DNA from: JABFRJ01 sp963847145
Lineage (GTDB): Bacteria > Pseudomonadota > Alphaproteobacteria > Rhizobiales > Hyphomicrobiaceae
Direction: 5' to 3'
Assembly (NCBI GenBank): GCA_963847145.1
Contig: CAWJYN010000003.1
Span: 1,426,001-1,490,000, forward strand
Length of the DNA stretch: 64,000 nt
The position numbers and the translations under genes are program-made. Below the pieces are notes generated by a model. That model had not been told where the DNA came from, did not search any database, and was given only the letters and a program-made list of their open reading frames with translations. Positions 42,758-52,111 of this stretch are shown piece by piece (position 1 is the stretch's first letter; each line of letters opens with the position of its first letter).

Positions 42758-43990
42758 ATGACGATGACACGCGAAGACTGCGCACGGCTTGATGCTGGCG
42801 ATGCACTGCGCCATGCGCGCAGCCGCTTTATGCTGCCTGACGGTGTGAACTACCTGGATGGCAATTCACTTGGCGCGGTGCCGAAGGGTGTGGCGGAGCG
42901 GGTTGCGCACGTTATCCGAGAGGAGTGGGGCGTCGGGCTGATCCGCTCATGGAACGGGGCGGGATGGTTCGAGGCGCCCGGCCGGATCGGCACGAAGATG
43001 GCACCGTTGCTCGGCGCGGCGCCGCATCAGGTCACCATCACCGATACGATCTCGATCAATCTGTTCAAGGCGCTTGCAGCGGCTATTCGATTGCGGCCGG
43101 GGCGGGAGACGATTGTTGCAGAGTTGGGTAACTTTCCCTCAGACAATCACATCATCGACAGTGTCGCCCGCATGTTTGGGCTCAGAGTGCGTTATGTGCC
43201 GACCAGCGAGTTGGCCGTATCGATCGATCGGGACACGGCGGTGGTTGAGCTGAGCCACGTCAACTATCGGACGGCCGAGATTCAAGACATGCGGCGTGTG
43301 ACGGCTGCAGCGCACGCCAACGGGTCGCTTATCGTGTGGGATTTGGCGCATTCGACGGGCGCGGTGGAGCTGCAGCTGGATCGCGATTGTGCCGACTTTG
43401 CGGTGGGCTGTGGTTACAAGTTCCTCAATGGCGGCCCGGGCGCGCCGTCACACATCTATGTGGCGGAGCGGCATATGAGGGAGATTGATCAACCGCTGCA
43501 GGGCTGGTGGAGCCACAAGGCGCCGTTTGCCTTCAAGCACGACTTCGAGCGGGCGGATGACATTAAATCGATGCTTTGCTCGACGGCGCCGATGTTGTCG
43601 ATGCTGGCGTTTGAGACGGCGCTCGATGCGTTCGAGGGGATCAAGATGGCGGATGTGCACGCGAAGGGGCGCGCGCTCGGCGACCTGATGATCACGCTCT
43701 ATGATGAGAGACTGGCTAAGCTGGGCTTCGGGTTATCGGCGTCGCGGGATGGGGCGCGGCGCGGCAATCATGTGTCGATCACACATGCGGAGAGCTATCG
43801 GATGATGCAGGCGCTGATCGCGCGCGGGGTTATTGGCGATTTCCGCGCGCCGGATGTGATGCGGTTCGGATTCGGGCCGCTGTATGTGCGATTTGTTGAT
43901 GTGTTTGATGCCGTGGTGGCGATCGAAGAGACGTTTGTGGCGGGTGCCTGGAAGCAGTTTGAGGCGCCGAGGACGGGAGCCGTGACCTGA
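42758..43990 (+). CDS. kynU: Kynureninase
   Basis: 410 aa from ATG 42758; an upstream in-frame start at 42725 has less support. PLP enzyme that cleaves kynurenine to anthranilate and alanine (tryptophan breakdown). The features are YLDGNSLGAVPKG, RSWNGAGWFEAPGRIG, VVWELSHVNYRTAEI-type strand (AVVELSHVNYRTAEI), WDLAHSTGAVELQL and the PLP-lysine at about 221 in CGYKFLNGGPG. The full family length is present. No kynA or kynB is adjacent, so the pathway partners must lie elsewhere. A degenerate palindromic repeat follows the stop codon. Confidence 0.93.
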   Translation: MTMTREDCARLDAGDALRHARSRFMLPDGVNYLDGNSLGAVPKGVAERVAHVIREEWGVGLIRSWNGAGWFEAPGRIGTKMAPLLGAAPHQVTITDTISINLFKALAAAIRLRPGRETIVAELGNFPSDNHIIDSVARMFGLRVRYVPTSELAVSIDRDTAVVELSHVNYRTAEIQDMRRVTAAAHANGSLIVWDLAHSTGAVELQLDRDCADFAVGCGYKFLNGGPGAPSHIYVAERHMREIDQPLQGWWSHKAPFAFKHDFERADDIKSMLCSTAPMLSMLAFETALDAFEGIKMADVHAKGRALGDLMITLYDERLAKLGFGLSASRDGARRGNHVSITHAESYRMMQALIARGVIGDFRAPDVMRFGFGPLYVRFVDVFDAVVAIEETFVAGAWKQFEAPRTGAVT

Positions 43991-43991
43991 G

Positions 43992-44092
43992 CCGTAGGCT
44001 CGGTTAGGTGCGTTTCAGCGCCGTATCCCAGCATCTCGCGCGCCATGCTGGGTTACGCTGGTGTAACGCAATTCAACCAACCTGCGAAGCGA
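43992..44092. repeat. Four-part palindromic repeat, degenerate copy 4
   Basis: Recognisable outer arms are CGTAGGCTCGGTTAGGTGC and AATTCAACCAACCTGCG; the inner arms are GCGCCGTATCCCAGCA and TGCTGGGTTACGC. Each arm has several mismatches compared with the other copies, so this is an eroded member. It starts three bases after the kynU stop. Confidence 0.65.
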
Positions 44093-44255
44093 TTGGCATC
44101 ATCACCGATGGCGCCGCCCCAATTCGCAAATCCAACTATCCCGAAATCTACCAGCGCTTAACCGCGTTTTAATCCTCATGGCTCATTTTGGGCGGACATC
44201 ACTGAGGTCCGCAGGCCGCTCTGTCCGAGTGCCTGGCAACGAGGGTTTGCTTTCC

Positions 44256-45170
44256 ATGAAGATGATCAACATCGCGGGGCTGATCGCTGCCGCTGTCGCC
44301 GTCGCGGTGTCTGGTGCGCCCGTCAACGCTGCCGATCTGGGTGGCTCGCGCGGCGGCTCCATCAAAGACGGTGGGTATGATGCGCCCATGATGACGCGCA
44401 GTCCGGCTGGGCCGTGCTACGTTCGCGGCGATCTTGGCTACTCGATTTCCCGGCGTCCAAATGCGACGTGGCCAGTGACGGTGTTTGATCGTGCTTATGC
44501 GGGCGCTGACCGGAACTCAGCGTTTGTGGACAGCAATTTCAACTACATTGGCGAAGGGGTGAGCGAAACATCGCTCAACAATGCTTTCTTCGGTGGTGTT
44601 GGCCTTGGCTGCAGCTCGGGTTCGCGCGGCGTCCGCGGCGAAGTCATGCTCAACCATACGGCTAATCGGAAGTTCCAGGGCACGCCGAATAATTTTGTGA
44701 TCAATGAGTTGTTTGGCGGCGGCGCGTCGACGCCGACGCCGTTCATTGACCCCATGCACACCAGCATCAAATCCACCACCCTGATGTTCAACGGTTACAA
44801 GGATCTTGGCAGCTTCGGTGGCATCACGCCCTACGTCGGCGCCGGTGTGGGCGTCGCTTACAACAAAATGAGCGAAGTTTACTTCACAGACAATCCGTAC
44901 CTGCTGAACCGGATCGAGGGCAACTCGCGGCTGTCGCTGGCGTGGTCGCTGATGGCTGGTATCGGCTATCAAGTCAGTGAGCGCGCTATCCTCGACGTCG
45001 GTTATCGCTACATGGACTATGGCAAGGCTGTTTCAGGTAAGGTCGACAATACAAACTCGATCAACCCAGCTGTGCGGATCAACGACATTACAGCGCATGA
45101 AGTGAAGATCGGCCTGCGCTACCACTTCGGTGCAACGGACGCGATGCCGGCTTACCAGCCGATGAAGTAA
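44256..45170 (+). CDS. Outer membrane beta-barrel protein (porin / Omp25-like)
   Basis: 304 aa from ATG 44256, which begins a Sec signal peptide (IAGLIAAAVAVAVSGAPVNA, described briefly). The longer frame to 44178 starts without signal features. The body consists of alternating beta strands ending with AHEVKIGLRYHFG and glycine/aromatic turns (FFGGVGLGCSSG, TPYVGAGVGVAYN, ILDVGYRYMDYGKAV). This is the pattern of the eight-stranded OmpA-like/Omp25 surface proteins of Rhizobiales. A strong intrinsic terminator follows. Confidence 0.88.
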   Translation: MKMINIAGLIAAAVAVAVSGAPVNAADLGGSRGGSIKDGGYDAPMMTRSPAGPCYVRGDLGYSISRRPNATWPVTVFDRAYAGADRNSAFVDSNFNYIGEGVSETSLNNAFFGGVGLGCSSGSRGVRGEVMLNHTANRKFQGTPNNFVINELFGGGASTPTPFIDPMHTSIKSTTLMFNGYKDLGSFGGITPYVGAGVGVAYNKMSEVYFTDNPYLLNRIEGNSRLSLAWSLMAGIGYQVSERAILDVGYRYMDYGKAVSGKVDNTNSINPAVRINDITAHEVKIGLRYHFGATDAMPAYQPMK

Positions 45171-45197
45171 CGCCGGGGTTGGCGTTCATTCAGACAT

Positions 45198-45229
45198 AGA
45201 AAAAGCCGGGCGCGATGCCCGGCTTTTTT
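45198..45229. terminator. Bidirectional intrinsic terminator
   Basis: AGCCGGGC (45204-45211) and GCCCGGCT (45217-45224) form a perfect stem with a 5-base loop, followed by T6 on the plus strand and preceded by AAAAA, so both strands have a T-tract. It can end the porin transcript and the minus-strand atp transcript coming from 45296. Confidence 0.93.
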
Positions 45230-45240
45230 GTTGGTTGCGC

Positions 45241-45287
45241 CAGCGATGTCGGGTCGCGCAGAAACGCTTGACCTAACCTACAGGCGG
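45241..45287. repeat. Half copy of the palindromic repeat
   Basis: GCGCAGAAACGCTTGACCTAACCTACAG (45256-45284, described in parts) matches the right-hand arm of the four-part repeats, with TTGACCTAACCTAC at 45267-45280. The left arm is missing. It lies just beyond the atpC stop codon. Confidence 0.5.
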
Positions 45288-45295
45288 GTTTGCAG

Positions 45296-45697
45296 TTAAG
45301 CGGCGCGGCCTTCAAGAGATTTGAGATTGGCGATCGCGGTGTTGGCGGCGAGGCGCATGTCATCGTCGGCGTCGCCGGAGAGGATGGCCTCGGCGGTTGC
45401 GAGATGTGACGCGATGGTGGCAGCGTCAAGCGTTGCGACGTCGTGGGCCTTCTCGGCCAGGACAGTCAGGCTGTTGGGTGCGACTTCGCAGAAGCCACCG
45501 GCAACATAGAAGCGTGACGATCCGCCATCGGCCTTCTTGGCCTCGAGAATGCCGGGGCGCAGGGTGGAGATGACGGGCGCATGGCCAGCGAACACGGTGA
45601 AGTCGCCGTCGGCGCCGGGCACGAGTACCTCGGTTACGTCAGTCGCAACGAGTACGCGCTCGGGGCTTACGAGTTCGAACTTAAAATTGCCGGCCAT
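45296..45697 (-). CDS. atpC: ATP synthase F1 subunit epsilon
   Basis: 133 aa from ATG 45697 (MAGNFKFELVSPERVL). The N-terminal beta-sandwich is typical (VLVPGADGDFTVFAGHAPVIS, GILEAK, FYVAGGFCEVAPNSLTVLAEKA), and the C-terminal two-helix region is short. It is the last gene of atpH-A-G-D-C, separated from atpD by a small CxxC gene. Epsilon couples rotation to catalysis and can inhibit ATP hydrolysis. The gap between it and the CxxC gene (45 bases) is normal. Confidence 0.94.
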   Translation of the reverse strand: MAGNFKFELVSPERVLVATDVTEVLVPGADGDFTVFAGHAPVISTLRPGILEAKKADGGSSRFYVAGGFCEVAPNSLTVLAEKAHDVATLDAATIASHLATAEAILSGDADDDMRLAANTAIANLKSLEGRAA

Positions 45698-45742
45698 GGT
45701 CCACATCTTTCCAGGTTCGAACTCCGCTGAGGGCGAGCCCGC

Positions 45743-45997
45743 TCAGTGCGTCGCTTCTTCGCCGCCGCCCTTGGCGTCGACTTCTTCAGGTGTTTGTACT
45801 TTGGTGCCGCAGAACGGGCAGAAAAAGAGCGGGTGATCGATCATCCCCGGCTCCTTATCGTCCATTTCGGCGATGCCGACGGACATATAGAGGATGCCTT
45901 CTTCGCTTTCGGCGATGAGCGGCTCGAAATCGTCGCCTGCCATCGCTTCCTTCAGGCTCTCGCAGCAGGAGCCGAACTTGCTTCCGTCAGCAGCCAT
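45743..45997 (-). CDS. Small CxxC (zinc-ribbon-like) protein between atpD and atpC
   Basis: 84 aa. The start ATG 45997 has AAGG about nine bases upstream. The C-terminal half has a rubredoxin-knuckle-like pair FFCPFCGTKVQTPEEV, and the N-terminus has CC in SCCESLKEAM. Four cysteines in total could bind one metal. The first 25 residues are acidic, like the C-terminus. I do not recognise a named family; the gene sits inside the ATP synthase operon in frame with normal spacing, so it is probably co-expressed. Confidence 0.7.
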   Translation of the reverse strand: MAADGSKFGSCCESLKEAMAGDDFEPLIAESEEGILYMSVGIAEMDDKEPGMIDHPLFFCPFCGTKVQTPEEVDAKGGGEEATH

Positions 45998-46012
45998 AGC
46001 GTGAACCTTTCA

Positions 46013-46103
46013 GGGCAATGGGGAATGGGCATTCGGGATCGGTGCGCAGAAAATCTAGAGCAATTCGACCTGATTGCCCATTGCCGATTTGCCCATTTCC
46101 ACC
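46013..46103. repeat. Inverted repeat between atpD and the CxxC gene
   Basis: GGCAATGGGGAATGGGCATTCG on the left (46015-46036 region, described in parts) is complementary, with gaps, to ATTGCCCATTGCCGATTTGCCCATT on the right (46074-46098 region). The TGCCCATT core occurs twice on the right side. This could form a hairpin in the transcript between atpD and the CxxC gene. Confidence 0.45.
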
Positions 46104-46105
46104 TG

Positions 46106-47546
46106 TTAGGCGGCTTCGGCCAATTTTTCGGCTTTGGCGATGGCTTCCTCGATGGTGCCAACCATGTAGAAGGCCGGTTCCGGCAGGTGGTCGTAGTCGC
46201 CGTTGCAGATGCCCTTGAAGCCTTTGATGGTGTCTTTGAGTGGCACCTGGACCCCGTCGGAGCCGGTGAAGACCTTAGCGACGTCGAACGGCTGGGACAT
46301 GAAGCGCTCGATTTTGCGGGCACGCGCGACGGTCATTTTATCGTCTTCGCTGAGTTCATCCATGCCGAGGATGGCGATGATGTCTTGGAGCGACTTGTAC
46401 TTCTGCAGCACGGCCTGGACCTGACGGGCAACCGCATAGTGCTCTTCGCCGACAACGCGCGGATCGAGCATGCGCGAAGTGCTGTCGAGGGGGTCGACGG
46501 CCGGGTAGATGCCTTTTTCAGCGATCGAGCGGGAGAGCACGGTGGTTGCATCCAAGTGGGCAAACGACGTTGCCGGCGCGGGGTCGGTCAAGTCGTCGGC
46601 GGGCACGTAAATGGCTTGAACCGAGGTGATCGAGCCCTTCTGGGTCGAGGTGATGCGCTCTTGCAGGGCGCCCATGTCGGTGGCCAAGGTCGGCTGATAG
46701 CCCACGGCGGACGGGATACGGCCGAGCAGAGCAGACACTTCGGAGCCGGCCTGGGTGAAGCGGAAGATGTTGTCGACGAAGAACAACACGTCCTGGCCCT
46801 TATCGCGGAAGTCTTCGGCAATGGTAAGGCCCGAGAGGGCGACGCGCATGCGGGCGCCCGGAGGCTCGTTCATCTGACCATAAACCAGGGCGCACTTGGA
46901 CCCTTTTGAAGACCCGCCATTTTCCTTGGGATCAACGTTGACCTTCGAACTCGATCATTTCGTGATAGAGATCGTTGCCTTCGCGCGTGCGCTCGCCAAC
47001 GCCGGCGAACACCGAGTAGCCGCCGTGCACCTTGGCGATGTTGTTGATCAATTCCATGATGAGAACGGTCTTGCCGACACCGGCGCCGCCGAACAGGCCG
47101 ATCTTGCCGCCTTTGGCATAGGGCGCCAGCAGATCGACGACCTTGATGCCGGTGACGAGCACTTCGGCGGCTGTCGACTGATCGGCAAATGACGGCGCTT
47201 GTTGATGGATGGCGCGCGTGTGGGTGGTTTTGATCGGGCCAAGTTCGTCGACTGGTTCGCCGATCACGTTCATGATGCGGCCGAGGGTTTCGTCGCCGAC
47301 GGGGACCGAAATGGGTTTGCCGGTGTCGGTGACGTTCTGGCCACGAACGAGACCTTCGGAACTATCCATGGCGATGGTGCGGACGGTGTTCTCGCCCAGA
47401 TGCTGGGCGACCTCGAGCACGAGGCGATTGCCGTGGTTTTGGGTTTCAAGGGCGTTCAGAATGGCTGGCAGAACGCCACCTTCGAATTGCACGTCGACGA
47501 CGGCGCCCATCACTTGGCGGATTTGTCCGATATTGTTCGTTGCCAT
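46106..47546 (-). pseudogene. atpD: ATP synthase F1 subunit beta, split by a +1 frameshift
   Basis: The gene is complete at both ends: the N-terminal part begins at ATG 47546 (MATNNIGQIRQVMGAVVDVQF) with Walker A GGAGVGKTVLIMELINN, and the C-terminal part has FFVDNIFRFTQAGSEVSALLG, GRIPSAVGYQPTL and ILGMDELSEDDK. The frame breaks after GNDLYHEMIE. One surplus base in the pair at 46948-46949 puts the coding strand in the wrong frame and gives a stop at 46932. Removing one base restores SKVNVDPKENG... CALVYGQMNEPPGA and a 479-residue protein. Loss of beta would destroy F1, so a sequence error is more likely than a real mutation. Confidence 0.9.
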
Positions 47547-47895
47547 CGTCGATGTGGTCCTTTGCCCGTCTTTAGGTGAGGTCGGAGGTGAGAAATCTGG
47601 CAGTGTGCGCCCGTTGAAAAACCGGGGCCCACGCGCAAAAAGCCGTGTCGGAATACCTCGCTTCTTCCGCCATCAAAGCCCGCGGTAGTCAAGCGCCGAG
47701 ATGTCGCGATTGTGTTCTTTAAAGGCAAATGTTATCGAACCCAAGCTGGGTGAGTTTGCAGGTCACGTCGACTGCATCGCAAGAGCCAGAGAATTGGGCC
47801 TAAATCGAGAGCCGCAGCCGCCTCGCGACATTGCTGCCCGACGGGCATCGCAGATGCCGTATCAAGCAAAAAAGTATCGACGGCCTATCCGACTG
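47547..47895. other. Intergenic stretch between atpD and the vapD-like gene
   Basis: About 350 bases without a convincing gene. Open frames here are antisense shadows with no recognisable domain. I found no terminator hairpin with T-tract and no strong promoter box. It contains the atpD leader and the vapD 3' side. It is longer than any other gap in the ATP synthase cluster. Confidence 0.5.
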
Positions 47896-48174
47896 TCACC
47901 GCTTAATGCTCGCGGTCAGGTCAGACCAATCTTCAACCTTGAAGCCACGCACGTCACGCGCGCAGAGCGGAAACCAAGGCAGCGCCTTGAGCGCTGTTAT
48001 CGCATCAAACAGACCAGCCAGATTGGCACGGCTCCCGATATAAACGCTGCCCTGGATGCGCTCGAACCCGAGCGGCGCCAAAGTCTTGGCAATTTCTGAA
48101 TATGCTGCCGAAATACCTCTTGGGCAGTGCTTGCGAAGATCCGCAATCGTCATTTCGAAGGCGATGGCGAACAT
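47896..48174 (-). CDS. VapD-like protein (Cas2-fold endoribonuclease family), putative toxin
   Basis: 92 aa from ATG 48174. The pattern MFAIAFEMTIADLRK, SAAYSEIAKTLAPLGFERIQGSVYIGS and PWFPLCARDVRGFKVEDWSDL matches VapD (virulence-associated protein D) almost end to end, including length. VapD proteins have a ferredoxin-like fold related to Cas2 and some are endoribonucleases acting as toxins. An 72-aa partner gene lies 13 bases upstream. The pair sits inside the atp operon between atpG and atpD, which is not its usual place. Confidence 0.85.
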   Translation of the reverse strand: MFAIAFEMTIADLRKHCPRGISAAYSEIAKTLAPLGFERIQGSVYIGSRANLAGLFDAITALKALPWFPLCARDVRGFKVEDWSDLTASIKR

Positions 48175-48187
48175 AGCGCAAACCCGG

Positions 48188-48406
48188 TCAAGGCACTGTT
48201 ATGGCGAGGGGATCGGCAAGAAAATCGGCGAGCGGATAGATCACGCGCTCGCCTGACTGGGCGACCTCGATCTCAAGATCGCCGGTGCGCTGCACTGCGA
48301 CGACCTCGTAGGCCGGCCCATGCGGACCAAAGCGCCGGACCTGTCCGGCGTATCCAGCAGCGTCAAGGTTCAGAAACGACGTCTGTGCTTCTTCGAAACC
48401 CTGCAT
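48188..48406 (-). CDS. Small partner of VapD, putative antitoxin
   Basis: 72 aa from ATG 48406, with GGAG upstream; an in-frame GTG at 48430 is the alternative. The sequence has AGQVRRFGPHGPAYEVVAVQ, a repeated strand (DLEIEVAQSGERVIYPLADFLADP) and resembles the small proteins encoded beside vapD, sometimes listed as DUF5397. It is presumably the neutralising partner, but this rests on gene order and resemblance. Its stop is 13 bases from the VapD start, so both are one transcript. Confidence 0.68.
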   Translation of the reverse strand: MQGFEEAQTSFLNLDAAGYAGQVRRFGPHGPAYEVVAVQRTGDLEIEVAQSGERVIYPLADFLADPLAITVP

Positions 48407-48440
48407 GACGCGTGCTCCGTGTTCGCTCACGTGAACAAAC

Positions 48441-48467
48441 CAAATACGAAGGAGGGCGGATTGTCAA
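48441..48467 (-). promoter_or_regulatory. Candidate promoter for the vapD-type module
   Basis: On the minus strand a perfect -35 box TTGACA (48462-48467) is followed after 15 bases by TATTTG (48441-48446), a partial -10 box. The spacer is two bases shorter than ideal. It lies 35 bases upstream of the putative antitoxin start and just after the atpG stop, so the pair may have its own transcription. Confidence 0.42.
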
Positions 48468-48520
48468 GGGAGTCGCAGGTTTCTGCACGCAGAGCGCGCA
48501 AAATAACCCATCGGCGTGGC

Positions 48521-49411
48521 TCAGAGCGCCTCGGCGCCGGAAATGATTTCGATAAGTTCTTTGGTGATGTTGGCTTGGCGCTGACGGTTGTACTTGATCG
48601 TCAGCTTGTTGATCATATCGCCAGCGTTGCGGGTGGCATTGTCCATGGCCGACATGCGGGCGCCTTGCTCAGACGCGGCATTTTCGAGCAGGCCGCGGAA
48701 CAGCTGGGTGTTGATGTTGCGCTTCAAGAGGAAGCCGAGAATGGCTTCTTCGCTGGGCTCGTATTCGTTGACGGATTCGGTTTTTGTGGCCGTGGTGCCG
48801 GTGGCTTTTTCCTCCGGCAGTTTGGCCGGGATGAGCTGCAGGGCGGTCGGCTTCTGGGCGATGACCGACTTGAATTCAGAGAAGTACATGGTGGCAATGT
48901 CGAATTCGCCGGCCGCGAACATCGCGAGCATCTTGTTGCCGATGCTTTCGGCATTCGCGAAGCCGAGGTTTTTCACAGCCTTGAGATCGACGCGGTCGAC
49001 GATGTTGCGAGCGAAGTCGCGGCGCAGGTTGTCGGCGCCCTTTTTGCCAACGGCGATAATCTTGACCGTTTTGCCTTCGCGGGTGAGGCGGAGGGCGTCG
49101 GCGCGCGCGAGCTTGGCGATATTGCCGTTGAAGCCACCGCAGAGCCCGCGCTCGGCCGTCATGACGACGAGCAGGTGCGTTTGATCCTTGCCGGTGCCGA
49201 CGAGGAGGGGGGAGGCGCCGTCCTTGGTGGTTATGCTTTTGTTGAGGTTGGCGAGCACGCCGTCCATTCGCTCGGCGTAGGGGCGCGCGGCCTGGGCTGC
49301 GTCTTGCGCGCGGCGCAGCTTGGCGGCCGCAACCATCTGCATGGCCTTGGTGATTTTGCGCGTTGCCTTCACCGAGGCGATACGCGTCCGCATTTCTTTC
49401 AAGGAGGCCAT
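48521..49411 (-). CDS. atpG: ATP synthase F1 subunit gamma
   Basis: 296 aa. The N-terminal MASLKEMRTRIASVKATRKITKAMQMVAAAKLRRAQ (quoted in part) and the C-terminal SAMDNATRNAGDMINKLTIKYNRQRQANITKELIEIISGAEAL (quoted in part) are the two long helices of the rotor shaft. MTAERGLCGGFNGNIAKLA is the conserved central strand. The length is normal. It is preceded by atpA with a palindromic repeat between and followed by the vapD-type module before atpD. Gamma transmits proton-driven rotation to the alpha-beta hexamer. Confidence 0.96.
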   Translation of the reverse strand: MASLKEMRTRIASVKATRKITKAMQMVAAAKLRRAQDAAQAARPYAERMDGVLANLNKSITTKDGASPLLVGTGKDQTHLLVVMTAERGLCGGFNGNIAKLARADALRLTREGKTVKIIAVGKKGADNLRRDFARNIVDRVDLKAVKNLGFANAESIGNKMLAMFAAGEFDIATMYFSEFKSVIAQKPTALQLIPAKLPEEKATGTTATKTESVNEYEPSEEAILGFLLKRNINTQLFRGLLENAASEQGARMSAMDNATRNAGDMINKLTIKYNRQRQANITKELIEIISGAEAL

Positions 49412-49421
49412 GTCTTCAATC

Positions 49422-49521
49422 CGTAGGTTGGGTTCGGCCGCAATTCGCGGCCGTAACCCAACGGGTCTGGCGCCAGCGTCTGTTGGGTTACGCCGCTGAA
49501 ACGCGGCTAACCCAACCTACG
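49422..49521. repeat. Four-part palindromic repeat, copy 5, inside the atp operon
   Basis: Outer arms CGTAGGTTGGGTTCGGCC and CGGCTAACCCAACCTACG, with inner arms GGCCGTAACCCAAC and TGTTGGGTTACGCCG. It fills the 116-base gap between atpA and atpG, so it is transcribed in the middle of the ATP synthase message. Such stem-loops can act as RNA processing or stability sites; no T-tract follows. Confidence 0.9.
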
Positions 49522-49527
49522 AAAGAC

Positions 49528-51056
<1,529 letters not shown>

Positions 51057-51057
<1 letters not shown>

Positions 51058-51614
51058 CAGCCGGTCCCTTTCATAGCAACTTTGAGCTGGTCGAGTTTTG
51101 TTCTGAGTGAGCTGTCGATCATTTTGCTGCCGACCTTGACGACAAGGCCCCCAAGCAAGTTCGGATCGACCTTCGCGGTGACGGTGACGTCTTTGCCGAC
51201 AGTGCCTTTTAGCTGTTCTTTCAACGCCTGCAGTTGTGCATCCGTGAGCGGTTGTGCCGACGTAACTTCAGCGGAGACTTCACCGCGGTGGCGGGCGGCG
51301 ATGGCGCGATAGGCCGTGACCATGCCGCTGGCAGCAAAAAGCCGGCGGTTGGATGCCAGGACTTTCAAGAAGTTAGCGGTCAAGCCACCGATGCCGGCTT
51401 TCTGCGCAACGGCGGCAATGGCTTTGCCTTGCGCGTCTGACGAGAAGACGGGGCTCGTCACGAGGTGGCGAAGGTCTTCGCTTTGATCGAGCAGAACTTG
51501 AAATTTGACGAGATCCTGTTCGACCTGAGCTTGGCTGCCCTGGTCTTTGGCGAGTTCGAAAAGGGCAGACGCATAGCGTTCCGCCACGCCGGTAGTTGTT
51601 TGATCGCTGGCCAC
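51057..51614 (-). CDS. atpH: ATP synthase F1 subunit delta, GTG start
   Basis: 185 aa; the start is GTG at 51614 (VASDQTTTGVAERYASALFELA) without a strong ribosome site. The N-terminal helical bundle carries the delta pattern GVAERYASALFELAKDQG and the C-terminal domain has PLTDAQLQALKEQLKGTVGKDVTVTAKVDPNLLGGLVVKVGSKMIDSSLRTKLDQLK (quoted in part). Delta connects F1 to the peripheral stalk. It is the first gene of the atpH-A-G-D-C cluster. Confidence 0.95.
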
Positions 51615-52111
51615 GTGGGATCGTCTCGACCGGAAATTGGGGTGCCACGCGCCGCTTTGAAACGGTGCCGCGCCTCACCACGAGGTGGGAAGCCAAGCCA
51701 TGCCGGAGAACTCGCCGCGAGGCCTGGAAGAAAGCCGCAGACGATGATTGCGCGCAAGCAAGCTCGCTGCACCCCGCCCTGTAACTTGCGCGTGCCTTAC
51801 CATGCTCATGAGGGCCGTTCAACGGGCACGCAGTGCACGATTTGCCGCATGACGCGGGTGCTGCGGCGGCAGGTGCCGATGACAATGTTGCGGAACATCA
51901 ATCGACTTCACAGACTGGATATTGTGGCCCAATATGAATGAGAGTTATACGGCCGGTTCAAGACGGCTTCAGATCGCAAACGCTACAGCAGGCATAAGTT
52001 GTTGATTTCGGGTGGTGCGTGATGGATCCGTGTTGCCCGGCAGATATCTTCAAGGCCCCGCACGGGGGTAGGCGCGTGACAGAAGACGCGTAACAAAAAG
52101 GGTGGGGCCCC
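51615..52111. other. Intergenic stretch upstream of atpH
   Basis: Nearly 500 bases between the divergent atpH and the BA14K-like gene. Open frames on both strands here have no recognisable domain and are not supported. It must hold the promoters of both units, but no standout -35/-10 pair or operator is evident by eye. Confidence 0.5.

Noticed and set aside
51373..51885. 170-codon minus-strand open frame over the atpH start
   Set aside because: Out of frame with atpH and rich in Arg/Ser; atpH explains the region to 51614.
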